DNA from: Oceaniovalibus sp. ACAM 378
GTDB lineage: Bacteria > Pseudomonadota > Alphaproteobacteria > Rhodobacterales > Rhodobacteraceae
Reading direction: 5' to 3'
DNA length: 64,000 bases
Assembly (NCBI RefSeq): GCF_008085915.1
Contig: NZ_VSJK01000001.1
Coordinates: 186,001-250,000 of the forward strand
Notes under the pieces: model-generated
The model's database searches: none
Told to the model about the DNA's origin: nothing
The model's input: the letters and a program-made list of their open reading frames with translations, nothing else
Position numbers and translations under genes: made by a program
Shown: positions 54,175-62,212 of the stretch, piece after piece
Layout of the letters: each line of letters starts with the position of its first letter
Position numbering within the stretch: position 1 is the stretch's first letter

Positions 54175-55911
54175 ATGATCAGACACAGCCTTTCCGCCCT
54201 CGCCCTGCTGACGCTGACGACACTGGCACCGACGGCATTTGCCGATGGGCTGAGCGCGCGCATAAGTTCCGACAGTGTGGCCATGGGCGACAGCTTTCAG
54301 CTCACGCTCAGCGCCGATCCCGCAGAGCTGACAGCGGCGCCAGACATCTCGGCGCTGAATAGGGATTTCGATATTCTGGGCACGTCGAAATCGATGCAGA
54401 CCCGCGTCATCAACGGGGCACGCTCGGAAACTGTCGCCTGGATCATCACGCTTGCGCCGCGAACGCCGGGCCACCTGACGATCCCGTCCTTAAACGCCGG
54501 AGCGGCGAGTAGCGACGCGCTGACCCTCGATGTGGCCGATGCCGCGAACCTGCCGCCAGTCTCAAATCTGCCGGGCGCGAGTGGGATCACTGTCGATCTG
54601 AAACCGGGCGCATATTATGTTCAACAAGAGATGCCGCTGACGGTACAGATCACCATCGCCCCGGGGTTTCGCGACGGCGCGATCGAAGCTCCGCAAAGCC
54701 CGGACTTTGTTCTGGAACAGCGCGGCGAGGATCGGGTCAGCCGTTCGGAACAAAACGGCGGGGCGCTGACGGTGATCGAACGCGACTATCTGTTGCGCCC
54801 GCAGAAAAGCGGCACGCTGACCGTCGCGCCCTTCACCCTTCGCGGCACGGCAGACGACATATCGCCGATCTCTGCGCCCCGGCGTGATCCCTTTGCCAGC
54901 TTGTTCGACGGGGCCGGATCGCCCTTTGCGCGGATGCTGGCGCCCGGTCGCCCGGTCACCCTGCGCAGCGCGCCCCTGACGGTGGAGATCAAGGCGAAAC
55001 CCAACGCCTCGGCGGACTGGTTCCTGCCCGCCAGGGACGTCAGTCTTTCGGCCCGCTGGGATCCGGAAACCCCAGCGTTCCGCGTGGGCGAGGCGGTGCT
55101 GCGCCACGTCCGGATCACAGCCCTTGGCGCCACCGGCGTGCAACTGCCCGATCTGGCCCTGCCCGACGCGGCGGGCGCGCGGGTCTATCTGGACCGATCC
55201 GATCTGGGCACGATCAATACGCCCGACGGCCCTGCTGCGGTGCGCGATTTCAGCTATTCCATCGTGCCGACCTCGGGTGGCACGCTCACCCTGCCCGAAG
55301 TGACAGTGCAATGGTTCGACACCGCCAGCGAAACCTCCCGCGTGGCGATACTTCCTGCCGAGACTTTGAGGGTTGATGGTCCGGTGACCCCTGCCCCGAA
55401 CGCGCAAACCGGCGCTGCCCTGCCTGCGCCTGCAATCACCGACACCGGTCACAGGCGCCAGCACACGATCTGGCTCTGGGTCATCGGTCTGACCTTTGTC
55501 GCCATGGCAGGGGTGATCTTTCTATGGCGCCGATCTCGCAGATTGCAGGGCAGTGCGTTGCAGGCGGCGAAACGGCGCGCGTCCATGGTCCGGATCGAAA
55601 CCGCCTGCGCCGCCGGCGATCCTGCCGCCGCCTATGGGGCGACAGTGGCGTGGTCGCAGCTCGCAGCCCGCTGCGGCGAATTGGGCCTGAGCGCCCGCCT
55701 TGCCGCCTTTCCCGATCTTCGCAGCCGCTGGCAGGATCTGGAAACCCGCGTGTTTGCAGGTGAAGCGAGCGGCGCATGGGACGCAGCCGGTTTTTTGAAA
55801 GCCATTCGTGCCACCGACAGGCGCTTTGACGGGCGGTCGCCCCTGCCCCGCCGCGCCGTCTTGCCGCCGCTCTATGCGCCGCTTGCCTCAGCGAACCTGT
55901 CGCATTTGTAA
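54175..55911 (+). CDS. batD: BatD-like oxygen-tolerance protein
   Basis: This 578-residue periplasmic-facing membrane protein has a signal peptide (LSALALLTLTTLAPTAFA) and several Ig-like beta domains (ARISSDSVAMGDSFQLTLSA, LKPGAYYVQQEMPLTVQITI, YSIVPTSGGTLTLPEVTVQW). A C-terminal TM helix (TIWLWVIGLTFVAMAGVIFLW, about 432-452) and a cytoplasmic helical tail complete it. GAGGATAA sets the ATG at 54175. BatD proteins occur only with MoxR/BatA/BatB sets, first linked to aerotolerance in Bacteroides. It ends the operon. Confidence 0.88.
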   Translation: MIRHSLSALALLTLTTLAPTAFADGLSARISSDSVAMGDSFQLTLSADPAELTAAPDISALNRDFDILGTSKSMQTRVINGARSETVAWIITLAPRTPGHLTIPSLNAGAASSDALTLDVADAANLPPVSNLPGASGITVDLKPGAYYVQQEMPLTVQITIAPGFRDGAIEAPQSPDFVLEQRGEDRVSRSEQNGGALTVIERDYLLRPQKSGTLTVAPFTLRGTADDISPISAPRRDPFASLFDGAGSPFARMLAPGRPVTLRSAPLTVEIKAKPNASADWFLPARDVSLSARWDPETPAFRVGEAVLRHVRITALGATGVQLPDLALPDAAGARVYLDRSDLGTINTPDGPAAVRDFSYSIVPTSGGTLTLPEVTVQWFDTASETSRVAILPAETLRVDGPVTPAPNAQTGAALPAPAITDTGHRRQHTIWLWVIGLTFVAMAGVIFLWRRSRRLQGSALQAAKRRASMVRIETACAAGDPAAAYGATVAWSQLAARCGELGLSARLAAFPDLRSRWQDLETRVFAGEASGAWDAAGFLKAIRATDRRFDGRSPLPRRAVLPPLYAPLASANLSHL

Positions 55912-55971
55912 ACTTCGGGCAATAACCACGTCCGCTCGCCTGCCTATCTTTCCTCAACGAACGACATCGGT

Positions 55972-56262
55972 ATGAGGGAGATGGCCAAGGCGGAACAGAA
56001 CGTTCTGGTGTTGCAGGGCGGCGGTGCGTTGGTTGCCTATCAGGCAGGTGTATTTCAGACGTTGGGCAAGGATGGATTCGACGTTGATTGGGTCGCCGGC
56101 ACCCCGATCGGTGCGCCGCTGCAATATGTGATGGAAAACCCGGGCGCCGATTTACTGTGCATTTTTCAGATCGACGATGACCGCGTGGCCAAGGGCGTCG
56201 CCACTGTGGTGGACAATGGGGCGGGATCTCTTGTCGTCAGCCACGGCCGGTACATGAACTGA
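55972..56262 (+). pseudogene. Remnant of a patatin-like phospholipase
   Basis: This 96-codon frame begins with the patatin oxyanion motif (LQGGGALVAYQAGV) and continues FDVDWVAGTPIGA, where the nucleophile motif GISIGA has become GTPIGA (Ser to Pro). It jumps at once to PLQYVMENPGADLLCIFQID, which in full-length DUF3734-type patatins lies far downstream. An internal deletion of most of the domain is the simplest reading. The last 25 residues match nothing I know. Full-length relatives have about 350-400 residues; this one cannot be an active lipase. No good ribosome site precedes it. Confidence 0.7.
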
Positions 56263-56480
56263 CCGCGCGGCACGGGTGGTTGACGTGCTGTCAAAATGCC
56301 GTCACGCCGGTTTTAATGACCCGGTGATCGGATCTGCGGCCACGATTTGCTCCACGCGGCGCAGGCGCGGATCTGCGTTATCAGCAGGTTCGTCAGGCTC
56401 GGCCTGCGATATAGGTGGCAAAACCTGCCCGCTTGCGTTTCAGTGACAGAGGTTGGCCGGATTGCAGGAGGAACGCACGA

Positions 56481-59069
56481 ATGGCCGTCGCTGAGATCGT
56501 TGCGCCCCACGGCAGGCTGTTGCGGATCGTCGAACACACGGTTGTCAAAATCGCTGTCCCGCTGATCATCGTGGCAATCGCGTTTTTCGTGCTGCACAAG
56601 CTGGCCTCTCACGTCAAATGGACCGATGTGAAGGTTGATCTTGCCGCTGCGTCACCGATCGCGCTGATCAAGGGCTTGGGTTTCACCGTGCTCAGTTTTC
56701 TGGGCATTTCATTCTATGATGCGCTGGCTGTCCGATCGGCCACTCCGGGCAAGGTTCCCTTGCCGATTGCCGGCCTGACTGGCGCAGCGGGCTATGCGGT
56801 AACCGGCTTATTGGGCGTCTCCTATCTGACCGGTACGGCCGTACGGTTTCGCGTCTATTCGGCGTTTGGCCTTGATCTTGCGGCGGTTGCCGGCGTCATC
56901 GCAGTGTCATGGAGCGGTTTTCTGACCGGTCTGGCGCTGATTTTCGGCGGCCTTTTTGTCTTTCACCCCGACGGGCTCAGCGCGGTGCTGCCAATTCCGC
57001 CATCCGCCGAGACAGGGTTCGGGATCGCCATTCTTTTGGGTTTTGGCGCCTACCTTTTGTGGTTGGCTACCGGTCGCCGCGACCTGAAAGCGGGCGGATT
57101 TGCTTTGTCGCTGCCGAACTTTCCGATTGGCGCCGCCCTTGCGGGCGCGGGTGTGCTGGATCTTACCGGGGCCGCGATGACGCTTTATGTCCTGATGCCC
57201 GGCGATGCGGTGCAAAGCCTGCCCTATTTCTTCACGATCTTCTTTGGCGCGGTGGGTTTGGGAATCCTCAGCCATTCTCCCGGCGGGTTGGGTGTGTTCG
57301 AGGCGACAATCATCGCCGGGCTTGGCGCTTCGGGGCAGTCGGATGTTCTGGCCGCGCTTCTGACGTACCGCGTGATCTATACGATCCTGCCATTTGTCAT
57401 CGCCGCCACCGGGCTTGGCGTGATCATGGGCATGTCGCGGCGGCGGCAACTGAGCGGCGGCGCGCAATTGGTCTGGCGCGCCTTCCGGCCGCTGATTCCG
57501 CCTTTCGCCGCAGGTATCGCGCTGCTTGCCGGGCTCCTTTTGCTGATCTCGGGCAACCTGCCCGCCGAAGAGTCGCGCCTTGGCGTGCTTCGGGAAATTC
57601 TGCCGCTGTCGTTCATCGAAGCTTCACACCTTGCGGGCAGTATTGCCGGAGTATTGCTGATCGTCGTGGCGCGCGGCCTTTATCGCAAACTCTATCGCGC
57701 TTGGGTCGTGGCAATGGGATTGCTCGCCGTGGGTCTGGTGGCATCATTGCTGAAAGGGCTCGATTGGAAGGAATCCCTGTCGATGCTGGGGACTCTTGCG
57801 GTTTTGGGTCTGTTTCGCCCGGCATTCTATCGCGCCGATGGCGCATCCGTGCTCCGGCTGAACGGGCGATGGCTGAATAGCATCCTGGCGCTGCTGGCTG
57901 CGGCGTTCTGGGTTGGGCTTTTCGCCCATTCCCATGTCCCCTACGGCAACACGCTGTGGTGGGAATTCAGCTGGCACGGGGACGCCTCGCGGTTTCTGCG
58001 TTCCAGTCTTGCCGGGGCGATTGTTCTTGGTGTGATCGCGTTCAACTCGCTGATGACCGGCAAGACCGGCAGAGCACAACCCCAGCCCATCCCGGATGTG
58101 GTGCGCGCGCTGGTCGCGCAAAGCGAGGATCCGGAAGCGGGGATCGCGCTGATGGGAGACAAGGCGTTTCTCGTTTCCGATGACGCATGCGCCTTTATTG
58201 CCTATGCCGATACCGGGCGTTCGCTGATTGCCAAAGGAGATCCTGTCGGAGATCCGAAATCAGGTGCAAAACTGATCTGGCAACTGCGCGAACTGGCCGA
58301 CCAAAAGGGCCGCCGCTGCGCCTTCTATGCGGTTTCTCCGGCGTATCTTCCGACCTATCTCGACCTTGGCCTGTCGATTCTCAAGATCGGCGAAGTGGCG
58401 CGTGTCGATCTGAACCGCTTCACGCTTGACGGTGCGCCTCGCAAGGATCTGCGCCAGGCGCGCAACCGCGCCGCGCGCGACGGTTGCAACTTCGCGGTCC
58501 TCCCGGCGTCGGAACTTGCCGCCGCTATGCCCGAACTGCGCGCGATTTCGGACGCATGGCTTGAAAGCAAGCAAGGCGAAGAAAAAGGCTTTGCTCTGGG
58601 CGCGTTCGAAGAGAGCTATATCGCCAACTTTGACGTCGCTGTCCTGCGCGCTGGTGGTAATGAAATCGTCGCCTTCGCGAACCTGTTCAAAGGCGCGAAC
58701 CTGCACGAGCTTTCGCTTGATCTGATGCGCTATCGGCCACACGGGCCCAGCTTTGCCATGGACGCATTGCTCGCTGAAATCATGCTTTGGGGTGCGGCGC
58801 AGGGATACCGCTGGTTCTCACTTGGGGCGGCACCGTTTTCGGGGATCGAAAACCGTCAACTCGCTCCGATCTGGAACCGCATTGGTGGATTTGTTTACGA
58901 ACATGGCGAACACTTCTACAATTTCGAAGGGTTGCGCGCGTTCAAGGAAAAGTTTGGCCCTGAATGGCGACCGAATTATCTGGCCTGCCCCGGCGGGCTG
59001 GCCGCGCCGCAGATCCTTTATGAGGTCAACGTTCTGGTTTCGGGCGGGCTTCGCGGGTTGGTAAGATAG
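56481..59069 (+). CDS. mprF: Lysyl-phosphatidylglycerol synthase/flippase MprF
   Basis: This 862-residue inner-membrane protein has about 14 TM helices forming the flippase part and a C-terminal GNAT-like DUF2156 synthase domain (from about 560, with KGDPVGDPKSGAKLIWQLRE, LDLMRYRPHGPSFAMDALL and WFSLGAAPFSGIENRQLAPIW). It transfers Lys (or Ala) from aminoacyl-tRNA to phosphatidylglycerol and flips the product, lowering surface negative charge. AGGAGG upstream sets the ATG. The rhizobial equivalent LpiA is acid-induced. It is 9 bp before the DUF202 gene, so likely co-transcribed. Confidence 0.93.
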   Translation: MAVAEIVAPHGRLLRIVEHTVVKIAVPLIIVAIAFFVLHKLASHVKWTDVKVDLAAASPIALIKGLGFTVLSFLGISFYDALAVRSATPGKVPLPIAGLTGAAGYAVTGLLGVSYLTGTAVRFRVYSAFGLDLAAVAGVIAVSWSGFLTGLALIFGGLFVFHPDGLSAVLPIPPSAETGFGIAILLGFGAYLLWLATGRRDLKAGGFALSLPNFPIGAALAGAGVLDLTGAAMTLYVLMPGDAVQSLPYFFTIFFGAVGLGILSHSPGGLGVFEATIIAGLGASGQSDVLAALLTYRVIYTILPFVIAATGLGVIMGMSRRRQLSGGAQLVWRAFRPLIPPFAAGIALLAGLLLLISGNLPAEESRLGVLREILPLSFIEASHLAGSIAGVLLIVVARGLYRKLYRAWVVAMGLLAVGLVASLLKGLDWKESLSMLGTLAVLGLFRPAFYRADGASVLRLNGRWLNSILALLAAAFWVGLFAHSHVPYGNTLWWEFSWHGDASRFLRSSLAGAIVLGVIAFNSLMTGKTGRAQPQPIPDVVRALVAQSEDPEAGIALMGDKAFLVSDDACAFIAYADTGRSLIAKGDPVGDPKSGAKLIWQLRELADQKGRRCAFYAVSPAYLPTYLDLGLSILKIGEVARVDLNRFTLDGAPRKDLRQARNRAARDGCNFAVLPASELAAAMPELRAISDAWLESKQGEEKGFALGAFEESYIANFDVAVLRAGGNEIVAFANLFKGANLHELSLDLMRYRPHGPSFAMDALLAEIMLWGAAQGYRWFSLGAAPFSGIENRQLAPIWNRIGGFVYEHGEHFYNFEGLRAFKEKFGPEWRPNYLACPGGLAAPQILYEVNVLVSGGLRGLVR

Positions 59070-59078
59070 AGAGGCGCC

Positions 59079-59399
59079 ATGATCGTCAATTTTGAAACTC
59101 ACGCATCGAATGAACGCACATTTCTGGCCTGGGTGCGGACCGTGGTCGCGATTGTCGGCTTTGGACTGGCGGCAGCGCGGCTGGAGAATCGTCCATCGCC
59201 GCCCTGGTCCGAAATGCTGATGCTTGGCGTCGGGGCCGCCGTGATCGTGATTGCCTGGGCAAGGATGCAACACGTTCGCAAGCGTATCGACAGCGCGGAT
59301 CGCCTGCCCGACGATTCCGTACCGGCCGAAGCGTTTCTGCTGATTCTGATCGGTGCGCTGTTTCTGTTGCTGGGGAGTTTTGCGATTCATGTCGGCTGA
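59079..59399 (+). CDS. DUF202 family small membrane protein
   Basis: This 106-residue protein begins with FETHASNERTFLAWVRT, the signature of the DUF202/YidH-like family. Three TM helices follow (VVAIVGFGLAAA, MLMLGVGAAVIVIAW, AFLLILIGALFLLLGSF). GAGAGGCG precedes the ATG. It is nine bases after mprF and overlaps the next gene by 11 bp. Function unknown; its place suggests a membrane role tied to MprF or the rhomboid. Confidence 0.88.
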   Translation: MIVNFETHASNERTFLAWVRTVVAIVGFGLAAARLENRPSPPWSEMLMLGVGAAVIVIAWARMQHVRKRIDSADRLPDDSVPAEAFLLILIGALFLLLGSFAIHVG

Positions 59400-60036
59400 G
59401 GCACCGGGACTCACACGCGCTGGTGCCAAAATCATGGCGACGGTGGTACGCCTGCGTTTCACGGCGCTGTTTCTGGCGGTGATGGTGATCGCCAATCTGC
59501 TGGCCGGAACGCTTTGGCAGCCACTTCCCCACCGGCTGCTTGCCGCTTGGGGGATCGGGTTCGACCCGGTGCTGTCGGGAGATCTTTTCCGTCTGATCAC
59601 CGGCACCTTCCTGTCCCATGATCCAGATATGTTCGTGCGACAAATCATTTTTGCAGCCCTCGTTATCGGCCACACCGAGTTGCAACGCGGCGGCGTGCGG
59701 ACTGCGGCGTTCTTTTTCGGCCTCGATATTGTCGGAACGCTGATCCTGCTCGCATGTGTCGGCTGGGCCGTCGGAATTGCCGATCTGACCTCGCATTACG
59801 ATGTCGGCATGTCCATCGGCGGGTTCGGTCTGATCGGATTGGCCCTCGCCGGCTGGCGCGGCAAATGGTTGGTTTTCGCAGCGATACTGCTGGCCATTCT
59901 GGCCAAGTTCAACATTGACCCGGATCCGTTGGCTGACGGTGGCCATGCAATCGCGCTGATGCTGGGATTTGTCCTGGGTTTGGCCCTGAAACCACCGCAA
60001 CGGCACCGGTCAAAAGAAGTCGGCAATGCAGGATAA
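59389..60036 (+). CDS. Rhomboid-like membrane protein, possibly an active protease
   Basis: This 215-residue protein has six hydrophobic segments. Rhomboid features are visible: an LFRLITGTFLSHD loop after the first TM, DVGMSIGGFGLIG with Ser142 in a GxSxG-like setting, and GGHAIALMLGFVLG with His186 in the last TM. This fits a Ser-His dyad, though the serine motif is GMSIG rather than the usual GxSG. The start at 59389 overlaps the DUF202 stop by 11 bp. It would cleave membrane proteins within the bilayer if active; the substrate is unknown. The last gene of the mprF set. Confidence 0.65.
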   Translation: MSAEAPGLTRAGAKIMATVVRLRFTALFLAVMVIANLLAGTLWQPLPHRLLAAWGIGFDPVLSGDLFRLITGTFLSHDPDMFVRQIIFAALVIGHTELQRGGVRTAAFFFGLDIVGTLILLACVGWAVGIADLTSHYDVGMSIGGFGLIGLALAGWRGKWLVFAAILLAILAKFNIDPDPLADGGHAIALMLGFVLGLALKPPQRHRSKEVGNAG

Positions 60037-60477
60037 AGGGGCATCGGAACTGGCTTTCTGGTCGAGACGTAAACGAGAGTCTTTAACGTATCATGAGCGG
60101 CATACCCAACTGATCGATCCCGAGAGCCCGACCGGCGACTTGGCTCGGCTTATCACCCTGTCAGGATGCGCTTTTTGCCTTCAGCAAGCCAAAGGCGCCG
60201 CGCGAAAGCCCTGATCGCACAGGACAACGATGCCGATCTGCACCGCCGCAATGGTCCCTCCGTCCAAACGCGATTCGAAAGATCGAAGGCTTCACCTCGG
60301 CGGAGTTCTCCGACAGTCTGAGCTGCGCTTCGTGTCTCCACAACGTCTGATAAAGCGCTGATTGGACCCGCATTTTTGCACAGCTAGGTTCTGATGTTGC
60401 TTGCGAAACAATACCGGCAACGTCGTGTACTTTCATGGCTTTACATGCGGCGGTTTTGAGCCTAGTCACATCGACGT
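60037..60477. other. 441-bp region without a supported gene
   Basis: Frames here are short, lack ribosome sites, and overlap on opposite strands. I see no transposase motif, tRNA or clear repeat. It should contain the promoter of the tRNA-Thr gene that follows. A small relic of a degraded gene cannot be excluded. Confidence 0.4.
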
Positions 60478-60553
60478 GCCCCTATAGCTCAGCTGGTAGA
60501 GCAACTGATTTGTAATCAGTAGGTCGTGCGTTCGAGTCGTACTGGGGGCACCA
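60478..60553 (+). tRNA. tRNA-Thr (anticodon TGT)
   Basis: A 76-nt cloverleaf is visible. The acceptor GCCCCTA pairs with TGGGGGC and is followed by discriminator A and encoded CCA. The D arm carries AGCTGGTAGAGC. The anticodon stem ACTGA/TCAGT encloses TTTGTAA, giving anticodon TGT, which reads ACA threonine codons. The T loop is GTTCGAGTC. All arms fold properly. Confidence 0.97.
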
Positions 60554-60813
60554 TCCAATCTTCTAAAACTGCGGATTTTCTGCACATTGGTTTTTGTGCT
60601 GCTGTTGTCGCGGGATGACCAACTGGCCAGTGTCCGGATATTCCTCTCCCTGACGCATTTTGCTGTCATCAGGCATCTGGTCGTCACTGGGTATTTGTGG
60701 CGGTCGTATCTGTCGCGCGCTGCCGGTTCACCCAGTCGCACAGCCTTGGCCAAAGGGACGCACCACCATTCCCTTCAACCGCCACCTTGCAACATGGAGA
60801 GATTGATCGCGCG

Positions 60814-61212
60814 TCATCCCAGAGTGCGGGCAATCAGCACTCCGGCCCAGGCCGAAACACCGGTCAAGGCACCGCCCCAAAGCATGTCGGTGGCAACCTG
60901 GCTCATCGACCAGTCGCGCAGGGTTGCGTAATTGGTAAATTCATAGGTGCCATAGGCCATCAGCCCAAGCAGCACGCCGCCGATCAAGGCTGCCATCGGA
61001 TCGCCCCTTTGCAACGCGGGAACAGAGACAAACCACAGCACGCCAGCGACATATCCCAGATAAAACAACGCCGCCGGAACGATGCGAAAGGGGTCTGCAT
61101 AGAGGTGGGCGATATGACGGTCGAACACAGGCTTTATCAGCAACCGCAATCCAAATGCATCCAGAGCAAAAAAGATGATCGTTGTTGCCCCATAGAGGAT
61201 CAGAATTTTCAT
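60814..61212 (-). CDS. DUF2177 family membrane protein
   Basis: This 132-residue four-TM protein matches DUF2177 (start LYGATTIIFFALDAFGLRLL, then LGYVAGVLWFVSVPALQRGD, LLGLMAYGTYEFTNYATLRDW and DMLWGGALTGVSAW). The ATG overlaps the TspO-like stop by four bases. In related bacteria DUF2177 genes occur in ECF-sigma stress clusters with cfa and DUF1365, as here. Function unknown. Confidence 0.85.
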   Translation of the reverse strand: MKILILYGATTIIFFALDAFGLRLLIKPVFDRHIAHLYADPFRIVPAALFYLGYVAGVLWFVSVPALQRGDPMAALIGGVLLGLMAYGTYEFTNYATLRDWSMSQVATDMLWGGALTGVSAWAGVLIARTLG

Positions 61213-61928
61213 CGTGCCGAACCTTTCATGACGGATAGAACTGCGCGAAACGTGAGGATCAGGGCGCCAATGGCCGCCAGCCCGATCACCAGCCAGTTCG
61301 CATTTGGAAAATTCGTGACAATCACGCCAATCAGCCCCCAGACAACGGCGGCTGGATAGCCCCACTCGCGCGGGCGGGCCGTCTGAACGGCCAAAGCGAC
61401 CAACAGCACCGCAAACAGGCACAGGATCGCAGCATTCTGTTCCGAAAGGATCGCATACCCACCAAGAACGACGCCGATGGCGACTCCGGTCGCGGCGGTC
61501 AGCCAACCCGCATAGAGCGCGACCGGCCTCACCTGCAACCATGGCCGGTCAGGGCCAGCGCGCAGCATGGCCGCAATCGCGGTGGCGGCCATCACCACGA
61601 TCATGAGCGTGGCCCAGACCGGCGCAACGTTTGCAACCGCGACCCAGAAGGTGCCGATAATCAGACTGATCGCGAGCGGCAGCCGCATGGCACGCCAACC
61701 CGGATCATTCGCGGCCTGCCAGACTCCGAAAACCGCGCCGACGATCAACCAGAGGTAAATCAGACCCCAGATTGAGAACGCATAGCCCGCAGGTTGCACG
61801 GGTGGGTCAATCTGCGGGACCGGAAACTGATCCGGGGTGAAACCGCTGAAGCCGGGTGTGACCAACGGCGAGAGTGCAAAGGTCAGTGTGGCAATCAGCA
61901 CGACGAGGGCAGGAGCTCTGGAGTTCAT
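61209..61928 (-). CDS. TspO-like (tryptophan-rich sensory) membrane protein
   Basis: This 239-residue protein has about seven hydrophobic segments. The stretch PAGYAFSIWGLIYLWLIVGAV and several Trp residues (WGLIGV, WLVIGL, REWGYP) place it in the extended TspO/MBR-like group, longer than canonical TspO (about 160 residues). Canonical members bind tetrapyrroles and respond to light and oxygen. AAGGAC precedes the ATG. It overlaps DUF2177 by ATGA. Exact family is less certain than the membrane topology. Confidence 0.7.
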   Translation of the reverse strand: MNSRAPALVVLIATLTFALSPLVTPGFSGFTPDQFPVPQIDPPVQPAGYAFSIWGLIYLWLIVGAVFGVWQAANDPGWRAMRLPLAISLIIGTFWVAVANVAPVWATLMIVVMAATAIAAMLRAGPDRPWLQVRPVALYAGWLTAATGVAIGVVLGGYAILSEQNAAILCLFAVLLVALAVQTARPREWGYPAAVVWGLIGVIVTNFPNANWLVIGLAAIGALILTFRAVLSVMKGSAR

Positions 61929-62020
61929 GACAGTCCTTTCAGCGCGTAACGCGGCGGATAAGTGGCGGGGCTGCCCGACAGGGCAATGTTTTCAGCAACC
62001 TTGATCCACAGGTTGCGCAT
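61925..62020 (-). CDS. Possible 31-residue small protein upstream of the TspO-like gene
   Basis: A short frame starts MRNLWIKVAENIALSG and ends with its stop overlapping the TspO-like start (ATGA), the same coupling used by real genes in this window. Residues such as PATYPPRYALKG look protein-like and use GC-rich codons. No clear ribosome site precedes its ATG, and the frame is closed by a stop ten codons upstream. It may be a leader peptide, a coupled small membrane-associated protein, or chance. Confidence 0.35.
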   Translation of the reverse strand: MRNLWIKVAENIALSGSPATYPPRYALKGLS

Positions 62021-62212
62021 CGCCGAAATTGCACTTTGACACGGTATTCAGGCCAACTGCGGATTGTCCGGTGCTTCTTGGGCATATCAAGCCGGGCCAT
62101 GCCGGGTTCGAAACCTCCGGAGCCGATCATTCGCGCGCCGCACCCTGCCCCAGCGCGCGCCAAGGCCGCCGCGATGCCTTCTCTCGCCCCGACGGTCCGG
62201 TTGTTTCCAGCC

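Noticed and set aside
60026-60214. A 62-codon plus-strand frame overlapping the rhomboid-like gene end
   Set aside because: There is no ribosome site; a brief FWSRRK resemblance to DUF3306 starts is too little.
60466-60753. A 95-codon minus-strand frame covering the tRNA
   Set aside because: It is antisense to tRNA-Thr; translated tRNA complements of this form are a well-known false gene.
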